A stretch of DNA of 64,000 nucleotides from Sanguibacter keddieii DSM 10542 (GTDB lineage Bacteria > Actinomycetota > Actinomycetes > Actinomycetales > Cellulomonadaceae): NCBI RefSeq assembly GCF_000024925.1, contig NC_013521.1, forward strand, positions 62,001 to 126,000, in the 5' to 3' direction. Shown here in pieces: positions 8,213 through 15,554 of the stretch (position 1 is the first letter of the stretch; each line of letters begins with the position of its first letter). Under the pieces are notes generated by a model. The model worked only from the letters and a program-made list of their open reading frames with translations, was not told the DNA's origin and searched no databases. The translations under genes were made by a program, and so were the position numbers.

Positions 8213-9208
8213 CTACAGCGCGCGGGCGAGCTGCTCCAGCTGGGCGAGCCGGTCGTCCCCGACGGGCGTGAGCACGACGCTGCCCGCACCGGCCTCGTGC
8301 CGTGCGGCGATCTTGGCGCGCACCGCGTCCGGGGTCCCGGCCAGGCTGAGGGCGTCGACCCACTCGCGCGGCATCTCACGGGCCAGCTCAGCAGGTGAGC
8401 CGCACCGGGAACGCAGCGCCCTGAGGTCGTCGGCGAAGTCCAGGTCGACGAGGTGCGGCGCCCAGTCGGGCTCCCCGACGTAGGCCAGGCCCGGGCGCAC
8501 GGCCTCGAGGGCGCGCTCGCCGTCGTCGTCGACGACCGCCACGTCGTAGGCGATGAGGTCGTGCTCTCCGGCGGCGGCGATGTGCCCGAGGGCCGCGCGG
8601 ATGTAGGTCGGCGGTGCGGGCTCGGCCAGGATCGTCCCGTCGGCGACCCGGCCCGAGAGCGCGAGGGACTTCGGCCCGCGCACACCGAGCACGACCGGTG
8701 GCACCACGTCGGGGAGCTCGGTGAACTCCTCGTGCCGCAGCGTCACGTACCGACCGTCGGGGACGGCGCGACCCCGGAGCACGGACCTCACGGCGGTGGT
8801 CGTCTCCTCGAGCAGCGTCAGCGGGCTCGACGGCCACACGCCGAGGCTGCGCATCCACGCGGGCATCCCGTGCCCGATGCCGGCGATGACGCGGCCCGAG
8901 AAGAGCTGGCCGAGCGTCGCGACCTCCATCGCGGCGAAGGCTGCGTGGCGCGCTGCCGCAGGCGCGATCCCGATGCCGACCGTGATCCTCGGCGTGACCG
9001 CCAGCACCGCCGCGGCCTGCGTCATGCCGCCCCGGAAGCCGAGGTCCTCGACCACCCACAGCTCGTCGAAGCCGAGCTCGTCCGCGCGACGCGCGAAGGT
9101 CAGGACCTCGGTGGGCGGGAGGTCCCGGGGGAGCATGACGCCGGTGCGACGCCGGCCAGGGGTCCCGGTGGGCTCGTCGATGGTGGTGGCGGGGTCGGTC
9201 GTGGTCAT
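8213..9208 (-). CDS. LLM-class flavin-dependent oxidoreductase (luciferase-like, possibly F420-dependent)
   Basis: 331 residues with the bacterial-luciferase-like TIM barrel: LPPTEVLTFARRADELGFDELWVVEDLGFRGG near residues 30-60, then PRITVGIGIAPAAARH and GRVIAGIGHGMPAWM. Many actinobacterial members of this family use coenzyme F420 rather than FMN, but the cofactor cannot be read here. The start ATG follows ACCGAGGAC, a fair ribosome binding site. A 12-bp palindrome lies about 65 bp upstream. Substrate unknown. Confidence 0.8.
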   Translation of the reverse strand: MTTTDPATTIDEPTGTPGRRRTGVMLPRDLPPTEVLTFARRADELGFDELWVVEDLGFRGGMTQAAAVLAVTPRITVGIGIAPAAARHAAFAAMEVATLGQLFSGRVIAGIGHGMPAWMRSLGVWPSSPLTLLEETTTAVRSVLRGRAVPDGRYVTLRHEEFTELPDVVPPVVLGVRGPKSLALSGRVADGTILAEPAPPTYIRAALGHIAAAGEHDLIAYDVAVVDDDGERALEAVRPGLAYVGEPDWAPHLVDLDFADDLRALRSRCGSPAELAREMPREWVDALSLAGTPDAVRAKIAARHEAGAGSVVLTPVGDDRLAQLEQLARAL

Positions 9209-9272
9209 GGCGTGGTCCTCGGTGGTCGGGGAGCTGGGGTCGGCGGGGGAGCGGGGCGCCCGTACTCGATCT

Positions 9273-9284
9273 GTACGATCGTAC
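9273..9284. promoter_or_regulatory. 12-bp palindrome upstream of the LLM oxidoreductase gene
   Basis: GTACGATCGTAC is a perfect palindrome in the 174-bp region between the divergent oxidoreductase and lipoprotein genes. It could be an operator; no dedicated regulator gene is adjacent. Confidence 0.35.
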
Positions 9285-9382
9285 CCACGGTCGGCCGGGC
9301 CGGGAAGGCCTGGGCCGTCCGCAGCCGACCGCAGCCGTCCGCACCGCGTGCGCCTCTCACAGGCCGGTGATAGACCGAAGAG

Positions 9383-10261
9383 ATGAACGCCTCGACCAGC
9401 ACCCCCGCCCGTCCTGCCAGCCTGCGACCCGGGACGGCGGCGCGCCGCCGGTCCCTGTCCCTCACCGCCGCGCTCGCCGCGGCCGGCCTGCTGCTCGCGG
9501 GCTGCGGGTCCGACGACGACGGCGGGGGAGGCGGCGCGACCTCCGCCCCGGCACCGTCGGCGACGAGCGAGCCGACCTCACCGGAGCCGACGACGCCTGC
9601 ACCAGAGCCCTCCGCAGAGCCCTCGGCCACCTCGACCCCCGAGCCCGGCGTGGGCGCCGGCTGCCCGGCGACCGACGGCGGCATCCCGGAGGGCGCGGCG
9701 ACGAGCGAGGTGGTCGACGTCGACGGTGACGGCCGGGCCGACACCGCGTGGATCACCGGCGGCGCGGACCGCACCTTCGGCATCACCACGGCCTCGGGGG
9801 CGACGTTCTCGGCCCCGATCGAGTCGGCGAGCCCGATCGGTGCCTCGGCCGTGGTCAACACCGTCGGCGCGGACCTCACCCCGATCGCCCTCGTGGACCT
9901 CGGCCGCCAGGCGCAGCTCTTCTCGCTCGACGGCTGCGCCGTCACGCAGACCGTCGACGACGGCGGCCAGCCGTACGTGTTCGACCGAGGCTTCGGCGAC
10001 CAGGGCACGGGCGTCGGCTGCACCGACGTCGACGGCGTGCTGCACCTCGCCGGGCTCCTCGCGACGGAGGAGGGGGACGGCTGGACGGTCACCCGCACCC
10101 TCGTCGACCTCACGCCCTCGGGGGACGTCGCCACCAACGGCGCGGTCGACGTGGTCGCCGAGGATGCCGCCGCCACGGACGCCGTGGTCACGACCGCGCA
10201 GGAGGTCTCCTGCGGTGACCTCGTCGCCGGCGACGGCGGCCTGGTCGAGCCCGAGTCCTGA
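9383..10261 (+). CDS. Secreted lipoprotein, unknown function
   Basis: 292 residues. A basic N-terminus and hydrophobic stretch lead to the lipobox LLAGC near residue 36, so it should be anchored on the outer face of the membrane. A low-complexity Ser/Pro/Thr/Glu linker follows (about residues 50-95). The folded part begins with an Asp-rich loop VVDVDGDGRADTAWI near residue 115, resembling FG-GAP/dockerin-like calcium loops, and contains several cysteines. No enzymatic motif is recognised. The start follows GAAGAG. Confidence 0.65.
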   Translation: MNASTSTPARPASLRPGTAARRRSLSLTAALAAAGLLLAGCGSDDDGGGGGATSAPAPSATSEPTSPEPTTPAPEPSAEPSATSTPEPGVGAGCPATDGGIPEGAATSEVVDVDGDGRADTAWITGGADRTFGITTASGATFSAPIESASPIGASAVVNTVGADLTPIALVDLGRQAQLFSLDGCAVTQTVDDGGQPYVFDRGFGDQGTGVGCTDVDGVLHLAGLLATEEGDGWTVTRTLVDLTPSGDVATNGAVDVVAEDAAATDAVVTTAQEVSCGDLVAGDGGLVEPES

Positions 10262-10315
10262 CGGTCAGACCCGCCAGGTCGCATCCCGGTCCGCGAGGTC
10301 GCACAGATGCAGTCG

Positions 10316-10378
10316 AGGTCGCACTGACACGCCAGGCCGGTCCTCGAGTGGTGGCGATCTGGCGTGTCGGTGCGACCT
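10316..10378. terminator. Long inverted repeat between convergent genes
   Basis: Two 20-base arms (10316-10335 and 10359-10378) match at 19 of 20 positions around a 23-base loop. The arms contain AGGTCGCA at their outer ends, and AGGTCGCA is also found twice just upstream (10276 and 10295 areas). The element sits between the convergent lipoprotein and MFS genes, so a bidirectional terminator is the simplest reading. A small dispersed repeat is the alternative. Confidence 0.55.
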
Positions 10379-10406
10379 CGGCGGAGGTGGTGCGACGTCG
10401 GTGGAG

Positions 10407-11885
10407 TCAGGTGCGGGCGGCTGTGCGTGCCGGGGTCGCCTCGACCGGGTCCCCGGTCACCGTCGCCCGGCGGACGGGGATGAGGGCGGCGACGACCGCG
10501 GCCGCGAGGCCGACGCCAGCACCGATGAGCAGCGCGGTGCGGAACCCGGCCTCGGTGGGCAGCGCGGTCCCGCCGAGGTCCATGGTCATGTGGGCGAGGA
10601 TCATGCCCATGATCGCCGCGGCGACCGACGAGCCGATCGAGCGCATGAGCGCGTTGAAGCTGTTGGCCGCGGCCGTCTCGTCGCGCGGGACGGCCGACAT
10701 GATGAGGGCGGGCATCGCGCCGTAGGCGAGACCGACACCGCTGTTGCACACGAGGGTGACCACGAGGATCCCCCAGGTCGAGCCGAGCAGCAGCATGGAG
10801 GATGCGTACCCCGTGGCGATGACCAGCGCCCCGAGCGCGAGGGTCACCTTGGGGCCGCGGACGGCGGACAGCCGCGCCCCGACCGGCGCGACGGCCATCA
10901 TCATCAGACCCGCCGGCGCCATCCAGAGGCCCATGGCGAGCATGGTCTGACCGAGCCCGTACCCGGTCTCGACGGGCAGCTGGAGCAGCTGCGGGAGCAC
11001 GAGGGACTGGGCGTACATCGCGAACCCGACGAGGACCGACGCGAGGTTGGTCATGAGGACCTGCGGGCGTGCGGTGACACGCAGGTCGACCAGAGGCTGC
11101 CGGGTGCGCAGCTCCCACCAGCCCCAGGCGGTGAAGACGACGGCCGCGCCGACGAAGAGCGAGACCGTGGTGCCGCTGGCCCAGCCCCAGTCGGAGCCGC
11201 GCGAGATCGCGAGCAGCAGCGCGACCAGGCCGGCGCCGAGCCCGACCGCCCCGAGGAGGTCGAAGCGTCCCGGGGTGGTGCGTGCGGCGCCCTTCGGCAC
11301 GAAGACCGCGACCATGACGGCGACGACGAGCGACAGCCCGGCCGCCACCCAGAAGAGGGTCCGCCAGCTGCCGTGCTCCGCGATCGCCGCGGCGAACGGC
11401 AGGCCGAGCGCGCCGCCGACCCCCATCGAGGCGCTCATGAGCGCGATGGCCGACCCGACGCGCTGCTCGGGCAGGACGTCGCGGAGCAGGCTGATGCCGA
11501 GCGGGACGATGCCCATGCCGAGCCCCTGGAGCCCTCGGCCGGCGATCATCGGGACCACCGACGACGACAGCGCGCAGACGACGGAGCCGAGGACGAGCGG
11601 CACCGTGCAGGCGAGGATGAGGCGCTTCTTGCCGTACATGTCGCCGAGGCGGCCGGCGACGGGCGTCGCGACGGCGGCGGCGAGCAGGGTGACGGTGATG
11701 ACCCAGGTGGTGCTCGAGGGCGAGGCGTCGAGGAGGCGGGGGAGGTCGCCGATGAGCGGCACGACGAGCGTCTGCATGAGTGCGGCGACGATGCCGGCCA
11801 GGGCGAGCGTCGCGACGACCACCTGGGGGCGGGCGTGCGGGGCGGTCTCGTGTGCCGGGGTCTCGCGCATGGTGGAATTGCTCAT
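10407..11885 (-). CDS. MFS drug exporter, DHA2 (EmrB/QacA) family
   Basis: 492 residues with about 14 hydrophobic helices, the DHA2 layout. The family patterns are the LDASPSSTTWVITVTLLAAAV region in helix 2 and the helix 2-3 loop motif A, GRLGDMYGKKRLIL near residue 78. It should export hydrophobic compounds using the proton gradient. The first of two Met codons (MSNSTM) is chosen because GGAAGGA precedes it. It is divergent from a MarR regulator, with a 35-bp inverted-repeat operator between them, so MarR-type derepression by the exported compound is likely. Confidence 0.88.
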   Translation of the reverse strand: MSNSTMRETPAHETAPHARPQVVVATLALAGIVAALMQTLVVPLIGDLPRLLDASPSSTTWVITVTLLAAAVATPVAGRLGDMYGKKRLILACTVPLVLGSVVCALSSSVVPMIAGRGLQGLGMGIVPLGISLLRDVLPEQRVGSAIALMSASMGVGGALGLPFAAAIAEHGSWRTLFWVAAGLSLVVAVMVAVFVPKGAARTTPGRFDLLGAVGLGAGLVALLLAISRGSDWGWASGTTVSLFVGAAVVFTAWGWWELRTRQPLVDLRVTARPQVLMTNLASVLVGFAMYAQSLVLPQLLQLPVETGYGLGQTMLAMGLWMAPAGLMMMAVAPVGARLSAVRGPKVTLALGALVIATGYASSMLLLGSTWGILVVTLVCNSGVGLAYGAMPALIMSAVPRDETAAANSFNALMRSIGSSVAAAIMGMILAHMTMDLGGTALPTEAGFRTALLIGAGVGLAAAVVAALIPVRRATVTGDPVEATPARTAART

Positions 11886-11943
11886 GCGGGTGGGTCCTTC
11901 CGTCCGGTGGTGCTGCGTGGGCCCGGCGGGTGCGTCGTGCTCG

Positions 11944-11978
11944 ATGTGCACTATACACACGACATGTATCATGCACAT
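11944..11978. promoter_or_regulatory. MarR-type operator between the MFS exporter and marR-like genes
   Basis: ATGTGCACTATACA (11944-11957) and TGTATCATGCACAT (11965-11978) are inverted arms matching at 12 of 14 positions, with a 7-bp spacer. The outer 7 bp (ATGTGCA/TGCACAT) match perfectly. The element is AT-rich in a GC-rich context and lies between divergent MFS and MarR genes. Confidence 0.65.
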
Positions 11979-12029
11979 GACTGGTCTGTCGCACGGCGCC
12001 ACGGACCGACGAGAGGATGGCCGAGACTC

Positions 12030-12491
12030 ATGGTGGAGCCCTCGCGGCAGATCGAGCTCGAGCTGACGCTGCTCAACCGGCACAGCTACTTCGACGGACC
12101 CCGCAAGGCGGACGCCCACAAGAAGGTGGACCGCAGCGCCTACATCGTCCTCACCCGCATCGAGCTCGACGGGCCGCTGACCATCGGCGAGCTCAGCGCC
12201 GCCCTCGGGCTCGACACCTCGACGGTGAACCGGCAGACGGCCGCGATGCTCAAGGCCGACCTCATCGAGCGGATCCCGGACCCGGCGGGCGGCCTGGCCC
12301 GCCGTCTGGCGATGACCGACGAGGGCGCGGAGCGCCTCGAGTACGCGCGTGCCAGGACTGTCGAGTCTCTCGGGCGGATCATGTCGGGGTGGTCGGAGGC
12401 CGAGGTCGAGGACTTCGCCCGTTCCCTCGAGCGCTTCAACCGCGGCATCGAGGCGCTCGAGGGTCGCCCCTGGCCGCGCCCCGTCGACTGA
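12030..12491 (+). CDS. MarR-family transcriptional regulator
   Basis: 153 residues. The winged helix region reads YIVLTRIELDGPLTIGELSAALGLDTSTVNRQTAAMLKADLIERI (about residues 38-82), then a beta wing with ARRLAMTDEGAERL, typical of MarR dimers. It probably represses itself and the divergent MFS exporter through the inverted repeat at 11944-11978. The ATG is 13 bases after GAGAGG, which is rather far; the adjacent in-frame GTG is an alternative start. Confidence 0.85.
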   Translation: MVEPSRQIELELTLLNRHSYFDGPRKADAHKKVDRSAYIVLTRIELDGPLTIGELSAALGLDTSTVNRQTAAMLKADLIERIPDPAGGLARRLAMTDEGAERLEYARARTVESLGRIMSGWSEAEVEDFARSLERFNRGIEALEGRPWPRPVD

Positions 12492-12561
12492 CGGCCTGCC
12501 GCCACGTCCGGCGCTGCCGGACCGCGACCTCACCGCCCTCCGGGAGGGTGATGAGAAGACC

Positions 12562-12588
12562 TTTACGCACGGGTTACCGCCGCGCAAC
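12562..12588 (+). promoter_or_regulatory. GlnR-box-like repeat upstream of the formate/nitrite channel gene
   Basis: TTTAC, GTTAC and GCAAC occur at 12562, 12573 and 12584, exactly 11 bp apart. Actinobacterial GlnR sites are GTnAC and GAAAC units separated by six bases, the same period. The match is partial. The link to nitrogen control rests on this spacing and on the downstream channel being a nitrite-transporter relative. Confidence 0.4.
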
Positions 12589-12661
12589 GGTGCGTGCCGA
12601 GACGAGGCCCAGGCTCGAGGGACGACGGTGACAGCCGTCCTTCCACCAGAGGGAGCCACCC

Positions 12662-13549
12662 ATGAGCTATGTGAAGCCGGACGAGGTCGTCGCGACCGCG
12701 ATCGACGCAGGGGCCACCAAGGCCGCGCTGTCCACCCCCGAGCTCCTCGTCCGGGGTGTCCTCGGAGGGGCGATCCTCGCGTGCGCGACGACGCTCGCCT
12801 TCCAGGCGACGGTCCAGACGGGGCAGCCGATCGTCGGCGCGATCATCTTCCCCGTCGGGTTCATCATGATCGTGCTGCTGGGCCTCGAGCTCGTGACGGG
12901 CAGCTTCGCGCTCATCCCGCTCGCGGTCTTCACGGGGCGGGCCACGGTCCGCGGGATGCTCCGCAACTTCGGCGTGGTGCTCGTCGGGCACGTCGTCGGT
13001 GCGGTCGGCTACGCGGCGGTCTACGTCGCGGTCATCAGCCGCATGGGGACGGACACCGAGAACCCGCTCGTGGCGAACCTCGTGCAGATCGCCGAGGCCA
13101 AGACCATCGGCTACGAGGCGATGGGCGCGAGCGGCCTGGCCCTGGTGTTCCTCAAGGCGGTCCTCTGCAACTGGATGGTCACCCTCGGCGTCGTCATGGC
13201 GATGACCTCGAGGTCCACGGGCGGCAAGATCATCGCGATGTGGCTGCCGGTCACCACGTTCTTCGCGCAGGGGTTCGAGCACGCCGTGGTCAACCTGTTC
13301 GTCATCCCCGCCGGCATGATGCTCGGCGCCGACGTCACCGTCGGCGACTGGTGGCTGTGGAACCAGCTGCCCGTCCTCGCCGGGAACTTCGTCGGAGGTG
13401 TCCTCCTCACCGGATTCGGCCTCTACTGGGCGCACCGCCGCAGCGTCGAGTCCCGCCTCGCGCTCACGGGCGACGTGACCGGCGCCCCGACGGCCCCGGT
13501 CGCCCCGACGAAGCCTGCCGCTGCGGCCTCTGAGCTCCAGGACGCCTGA
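12662..13549 (+). CDS. Formate/nitrite transporter (FNT) family channel, probable nitrite channel
   Basis: 295 residues with six hydrophobic helices. Family signatures are present: LELVTGSFALIPLAVF near residue 78 (the omega loop region), KAVLCNWMVTLGVVMA near residue 165, and FEHAVVNLFVIPAGMM near residue 205 with the central pore His. These pentameric channels pass formate, nitrite or related small anions. With a nitrite reductase cluster in the same window and a GlnR-like repeat upstream, nitrite is the most plausible substrate. Formate remains possible. GGGAGCC precedes the ATG. Confidence 0.87.
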   Translation: MSYVKPDEVVATAIDAGATKAALSTPELLVRGVLGGAILACATTLAFQATVQTGQPIVGAIIFPVGFIMIVLLGLELVTGSFALIPLAVFTGRATVRGMLRNFGVVLVGHVVGAVGYAAVYVAVISRMGTDTENPLVANLVQIAEAKTIGYEAMGASGLALVFLKAVLCNWMVTLGVVMAMTSRSTGGKIIAMWLPVTTFFAQGFEHAVVNLFVIPAGMMLGADVTVGDWWLWNQLPVLAGNFVGGVLLTGFGLYWAHRRSVESRLALTGDVTGAPTAPVAPTKPAAAASELQDA

Positions 13550-13569
13550 CCGGCGGACGCGCTCTCGTG

Positions 13570-13593
13570 GGCACGGGGACCTCTCCCCGTGCC
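13570..13593 (+). terminator. Hairpin after the FNT channel gene
   Basis: GGCACGGGGA and TCCCCGTGCC form a perfect 10-bp stem with a 4-base loop, 20 bases after the FNT stop codon. No strong T-run follows, as is usual for high-GC terminators. Confidence 0.65.
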
Positions 13594-13661
13594 GCGGGAG
13601 CGCGCCGGTGTCTCCCCTGCGGCAGGCTGGGTCTCCCGCAGGAACCACAGGAGGCACACCG

Positions 13662-14147
13662 ATGGCCGCACCACGAGAGCACGTCACGGCCGAGATCGTC
13701 GCGCTCGGCACGCCCGAGGTCCCCTACGTCTTCACCGCGACGCCCGCAGGTGTGACGGGGACCTGGGACTACGCCGACGCGCGCTGGGCCGGGCTCATGG
13801 CCGCTGGGACCGTCGACCGGACGTATCGGCTGGTCGTCGAGCTCCACGACGACGGGACGTACTCCCTCACCGACCACGGCTCGGCGAGCGAGGCGAGGGT
13901 CGGGTCCACCGGCGGCGGGGGCTTCGGCGCCAGCTACAGCTCGACCAGGTTCCGTGGGACGGTGCGCAGCAAGAGCTTCAACCGCTCGTACTCACCGATC
14001 GCCTCGAACCACGGGCAGGTGGGTCACACCTACGGGTGGCGGTTCGACTCCGACGAGATGAGGGCACCGGTCAAGGCTGTCCTCGAGCGCAACGGGTGGA
14101 CCGCTCGCAAGCGTGGCCTGTGGGCCCGGCTCACGGGCCAGGGGTGA
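13662..14147 (+). CDS. Hypothetical protein (161 residues)
   Basis: The start ATG follows a good AGGAGG (13648-13653). The protein is soluble, with no signal peptide or membrane segment. It is mostly beta-like, with a Gly/Ser-rich middle (VGSTGGGGFGASYSSTRFRG, about residues 79-98). I recognise no family. Its 3' end overlaps the convergent YczE-type gene by 17 bp, so both mRNAs could form an antisense pair at their ends. Confidence 0.6.
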   Translation: MAAPREHVTAEIVALGTPEVPYVFTATPAGVTGTWDYADARWAGLMAAGTVDRTYRLVVELHDDGTYSLTDHGSASEARVGSTGGGGFGASYSSTRFRGTVRSKSFNRSYSPIASNHGQVGHTYGWRFDSDEMRAPVKAVLERNGWTARKRGLWARLTGQG

Positions 14148-14835
14148 CGGGCCCTGGGGTCTCGGGATCTGACGTCTTCGGCCGGCGAGGCGCAGGCTTC
14201 TCGACCACGACGACGCACCACGGCAGGAACCGCTGCACCAGCGGTCCGACCGCGATCGCGTAGAGGACGGTGCCGAGGCCCACGGTCCCACCGAGCAGCC
14301 AGCCGGCGACGAGCGCGGTGACCTCGATCCCTGTGCGGACGAGGCGCAGCGACAGCCCGGTCTGCCGCGAGAGGCCGGTCATGAGGCCGTCACGAGGCCC
14401 GGTCCCGAGCTGCGCGCCGATGTAGAGGGCACCGCCCAGGGCGTTGAGCACCACCCCCGCCACCAGCATGGGCACCTGGAGAGCGAGGTGGTCGACGTCG
14501 GGGACCACCTTGAGCGACAGGTCGATCACCGCTCCGACGAGCAGGGCGTTCGCGATGGTGCCGAGCCCCGGGGCCTGCCGGAGCGGGATCCACAGCGCGA
14601 GGACCGCGAGCGACATGAGGACCACCACTGTCCCGATGGACAGCGGTGTGCTGCGCGAGATGCCCAGGTGCAGCACGTCCCAGGGGCTGAGGCCCAGCCC
14701 GCTGCGGAGCACCATCGCGAGCGACACCCCGAAGAGCACCAGCCCGAGCACCAGCTGGACGAGACGACGAGGCATGCGACCGGCACGCAGCTGCTCGAGC
14801 GGCGTGAGGTCTTGGAGGACGCGGGCGGTGGTCAC
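14131..14835 (-). CDS. YczE/YitT-type integral membrane protein
   Basis: 234 residues with about five transmembrane helices. RSGLGLSPWDVLHLGISR near residue 45 and GAQLGTGPRDGLMTGLSRQTG near residue 140 are the paired glycine/PWD-type repeats typical of the YczE/YyaS/YitT group. Function is unknown in most bacteria; YczE affects surfactin production in Bacillus. The GTG start lies six bases after TAGGGT, so the gene is probably leaderless. Confidence 0.75.
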   Translation of the reverse strand: MTTARVLQDLTPLEQLRAGRMPRRLVQLVLGLVLFGVSLAMVLRSGLGLSPWDVLHLGISRSTPLSIGTVVVLMSLAVLALWIPLRQAPGLGTIANALLVGAVIDLSLKVVPDVDHLALQVPMLVAGVVLNALGGALYIGAQLGTGPRDGLMTGLSRQTGLSLRLVRTGIEVTALVAGWLLGGTVGLGTVLYAIAVGPLVQRFLPWCVVVVEKPAPRRPKTSDPETPGPVTPGP

Positions 14836-14841
14836 CGGCTC

Positions 14842-14847
14842 ACCCTA
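14842..14847 (-). promoter_or_regulatory. -10 element of a leaderless promoter
   Basis: TAGGGT on the minus strand, six bases before the GTG start of the YczE-type gene. Confidence 0.5.
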
Positions 14848-14919
14848 GGTGCTGGCGGGGGTGCCGCGGTCACTCACCTCGGATGCGTCCGCAGCCGTGG
14901 GTGCTGTCGAGTCAGGTGA

Positions 14920-15522
14920 TCACGGCAGCGGACGTCTCTCGCACACGATCGCACCTACGGGCCTCTCGCCGCGGGCCGACCGTCGACGGGTCTCGACCAC
15001 CTCGAGCCCTGCCGCCTCGAGGACGCGGTGGAGCTCGTCCGCCGGCCACCGGTACGCGCGCACGACGGCGTGGTCGAAGGGCTCGCACACGTCACCGTCG
15101 AAATACCCCAGCACGAGCTGGCCTCCCGGCCGGAGGGTGCGGGCAAGCTCGGCGATCGGCACGCTGATGGTCGACGGCTCGTGGTGGATGGTCGAGAACC
15201 AGGAGAGGACCCCGCCGAGCGAGCCGTCGGGCTCGTCGATCTGGTCGATGCTCTGCAGCTCGAAGCGGACGCCCGGGTAGGTCGACCGGGCGTGCTCGAC
15301 GAGCGCCGGTGCGAGGTCGATCCCGTAGGCGTCGAGACCGAGCCTCTGCAGGTGGGCGGTCCAGTGCCCGGGGCCGCACCCGGCGTCGAGGACGCGGCCG
15401 CTCAGACCTCCGGCCCACGAGTCGACGAGCTGCCGGTCAGCGAGGTGCACCGCAGTCATCGAGCCCAGGAGATCTGCGTACTCCGCAGCCCGGGCGGAGT
15501 ACGCGGCGCTGGTCCCGGTCAT
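14920..15522 (-). CDS. SAM-dependent methyltransferase (class I)
   Basis: 200 residues. Motif I, VLDAGCGPGHW, lies near residues 45-55 and is followed by YGIDLAPALVEHAR, the acidic end of strand 2. A later strand, LVLGYFDG, completes the Rossmann-like fold. This is the methyltransferase-11/25 type; the substrate cannot be told from sequence. The start ATG lies six bases after TACCCT, so the gene is probably leaderless and independent of its neighbours. Confidence 0.82.
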   Translation of the reverse strand: MTGTSAAYSARAAEYADLLGSMTAVHLADRQLVDSWAGGLSGRVLDAGCGPGHWTAHLQRLGLDAYGIDLAPALVEHARSTYPGVRFELQSIDQIDEPDGSLGGVLSWFSTIHHEPSTISVPIAELARTLRPGGQLVLGYFDGDVCEPFDHAVVRAYRWPADELHRVLEAAGLEVVETRRRSARGERPVGAIVCERRPLP

Positions 15523-15528
15523 CGGTCG

Positions 15529-15534
15529 AGGGTA
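15529..15534 (-). promoter_or_regulatory. -10 element of a leaderless promoter
   Basis: TACCCT on the minus strand, six bases before the methyltransferase ATG. Confidence 0.4.
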
Positions 15535-15554
15535 TCGGGGAGCGGCAAGCAGGA

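Noticed and set aside
9886-11994. Long plus- and minus-strand frames across the lipoprotein and MFS genes
   Set aside because: They cross stops of well supported genes and have no recognisable domain; the exporter frame is clear from its 14 helices.
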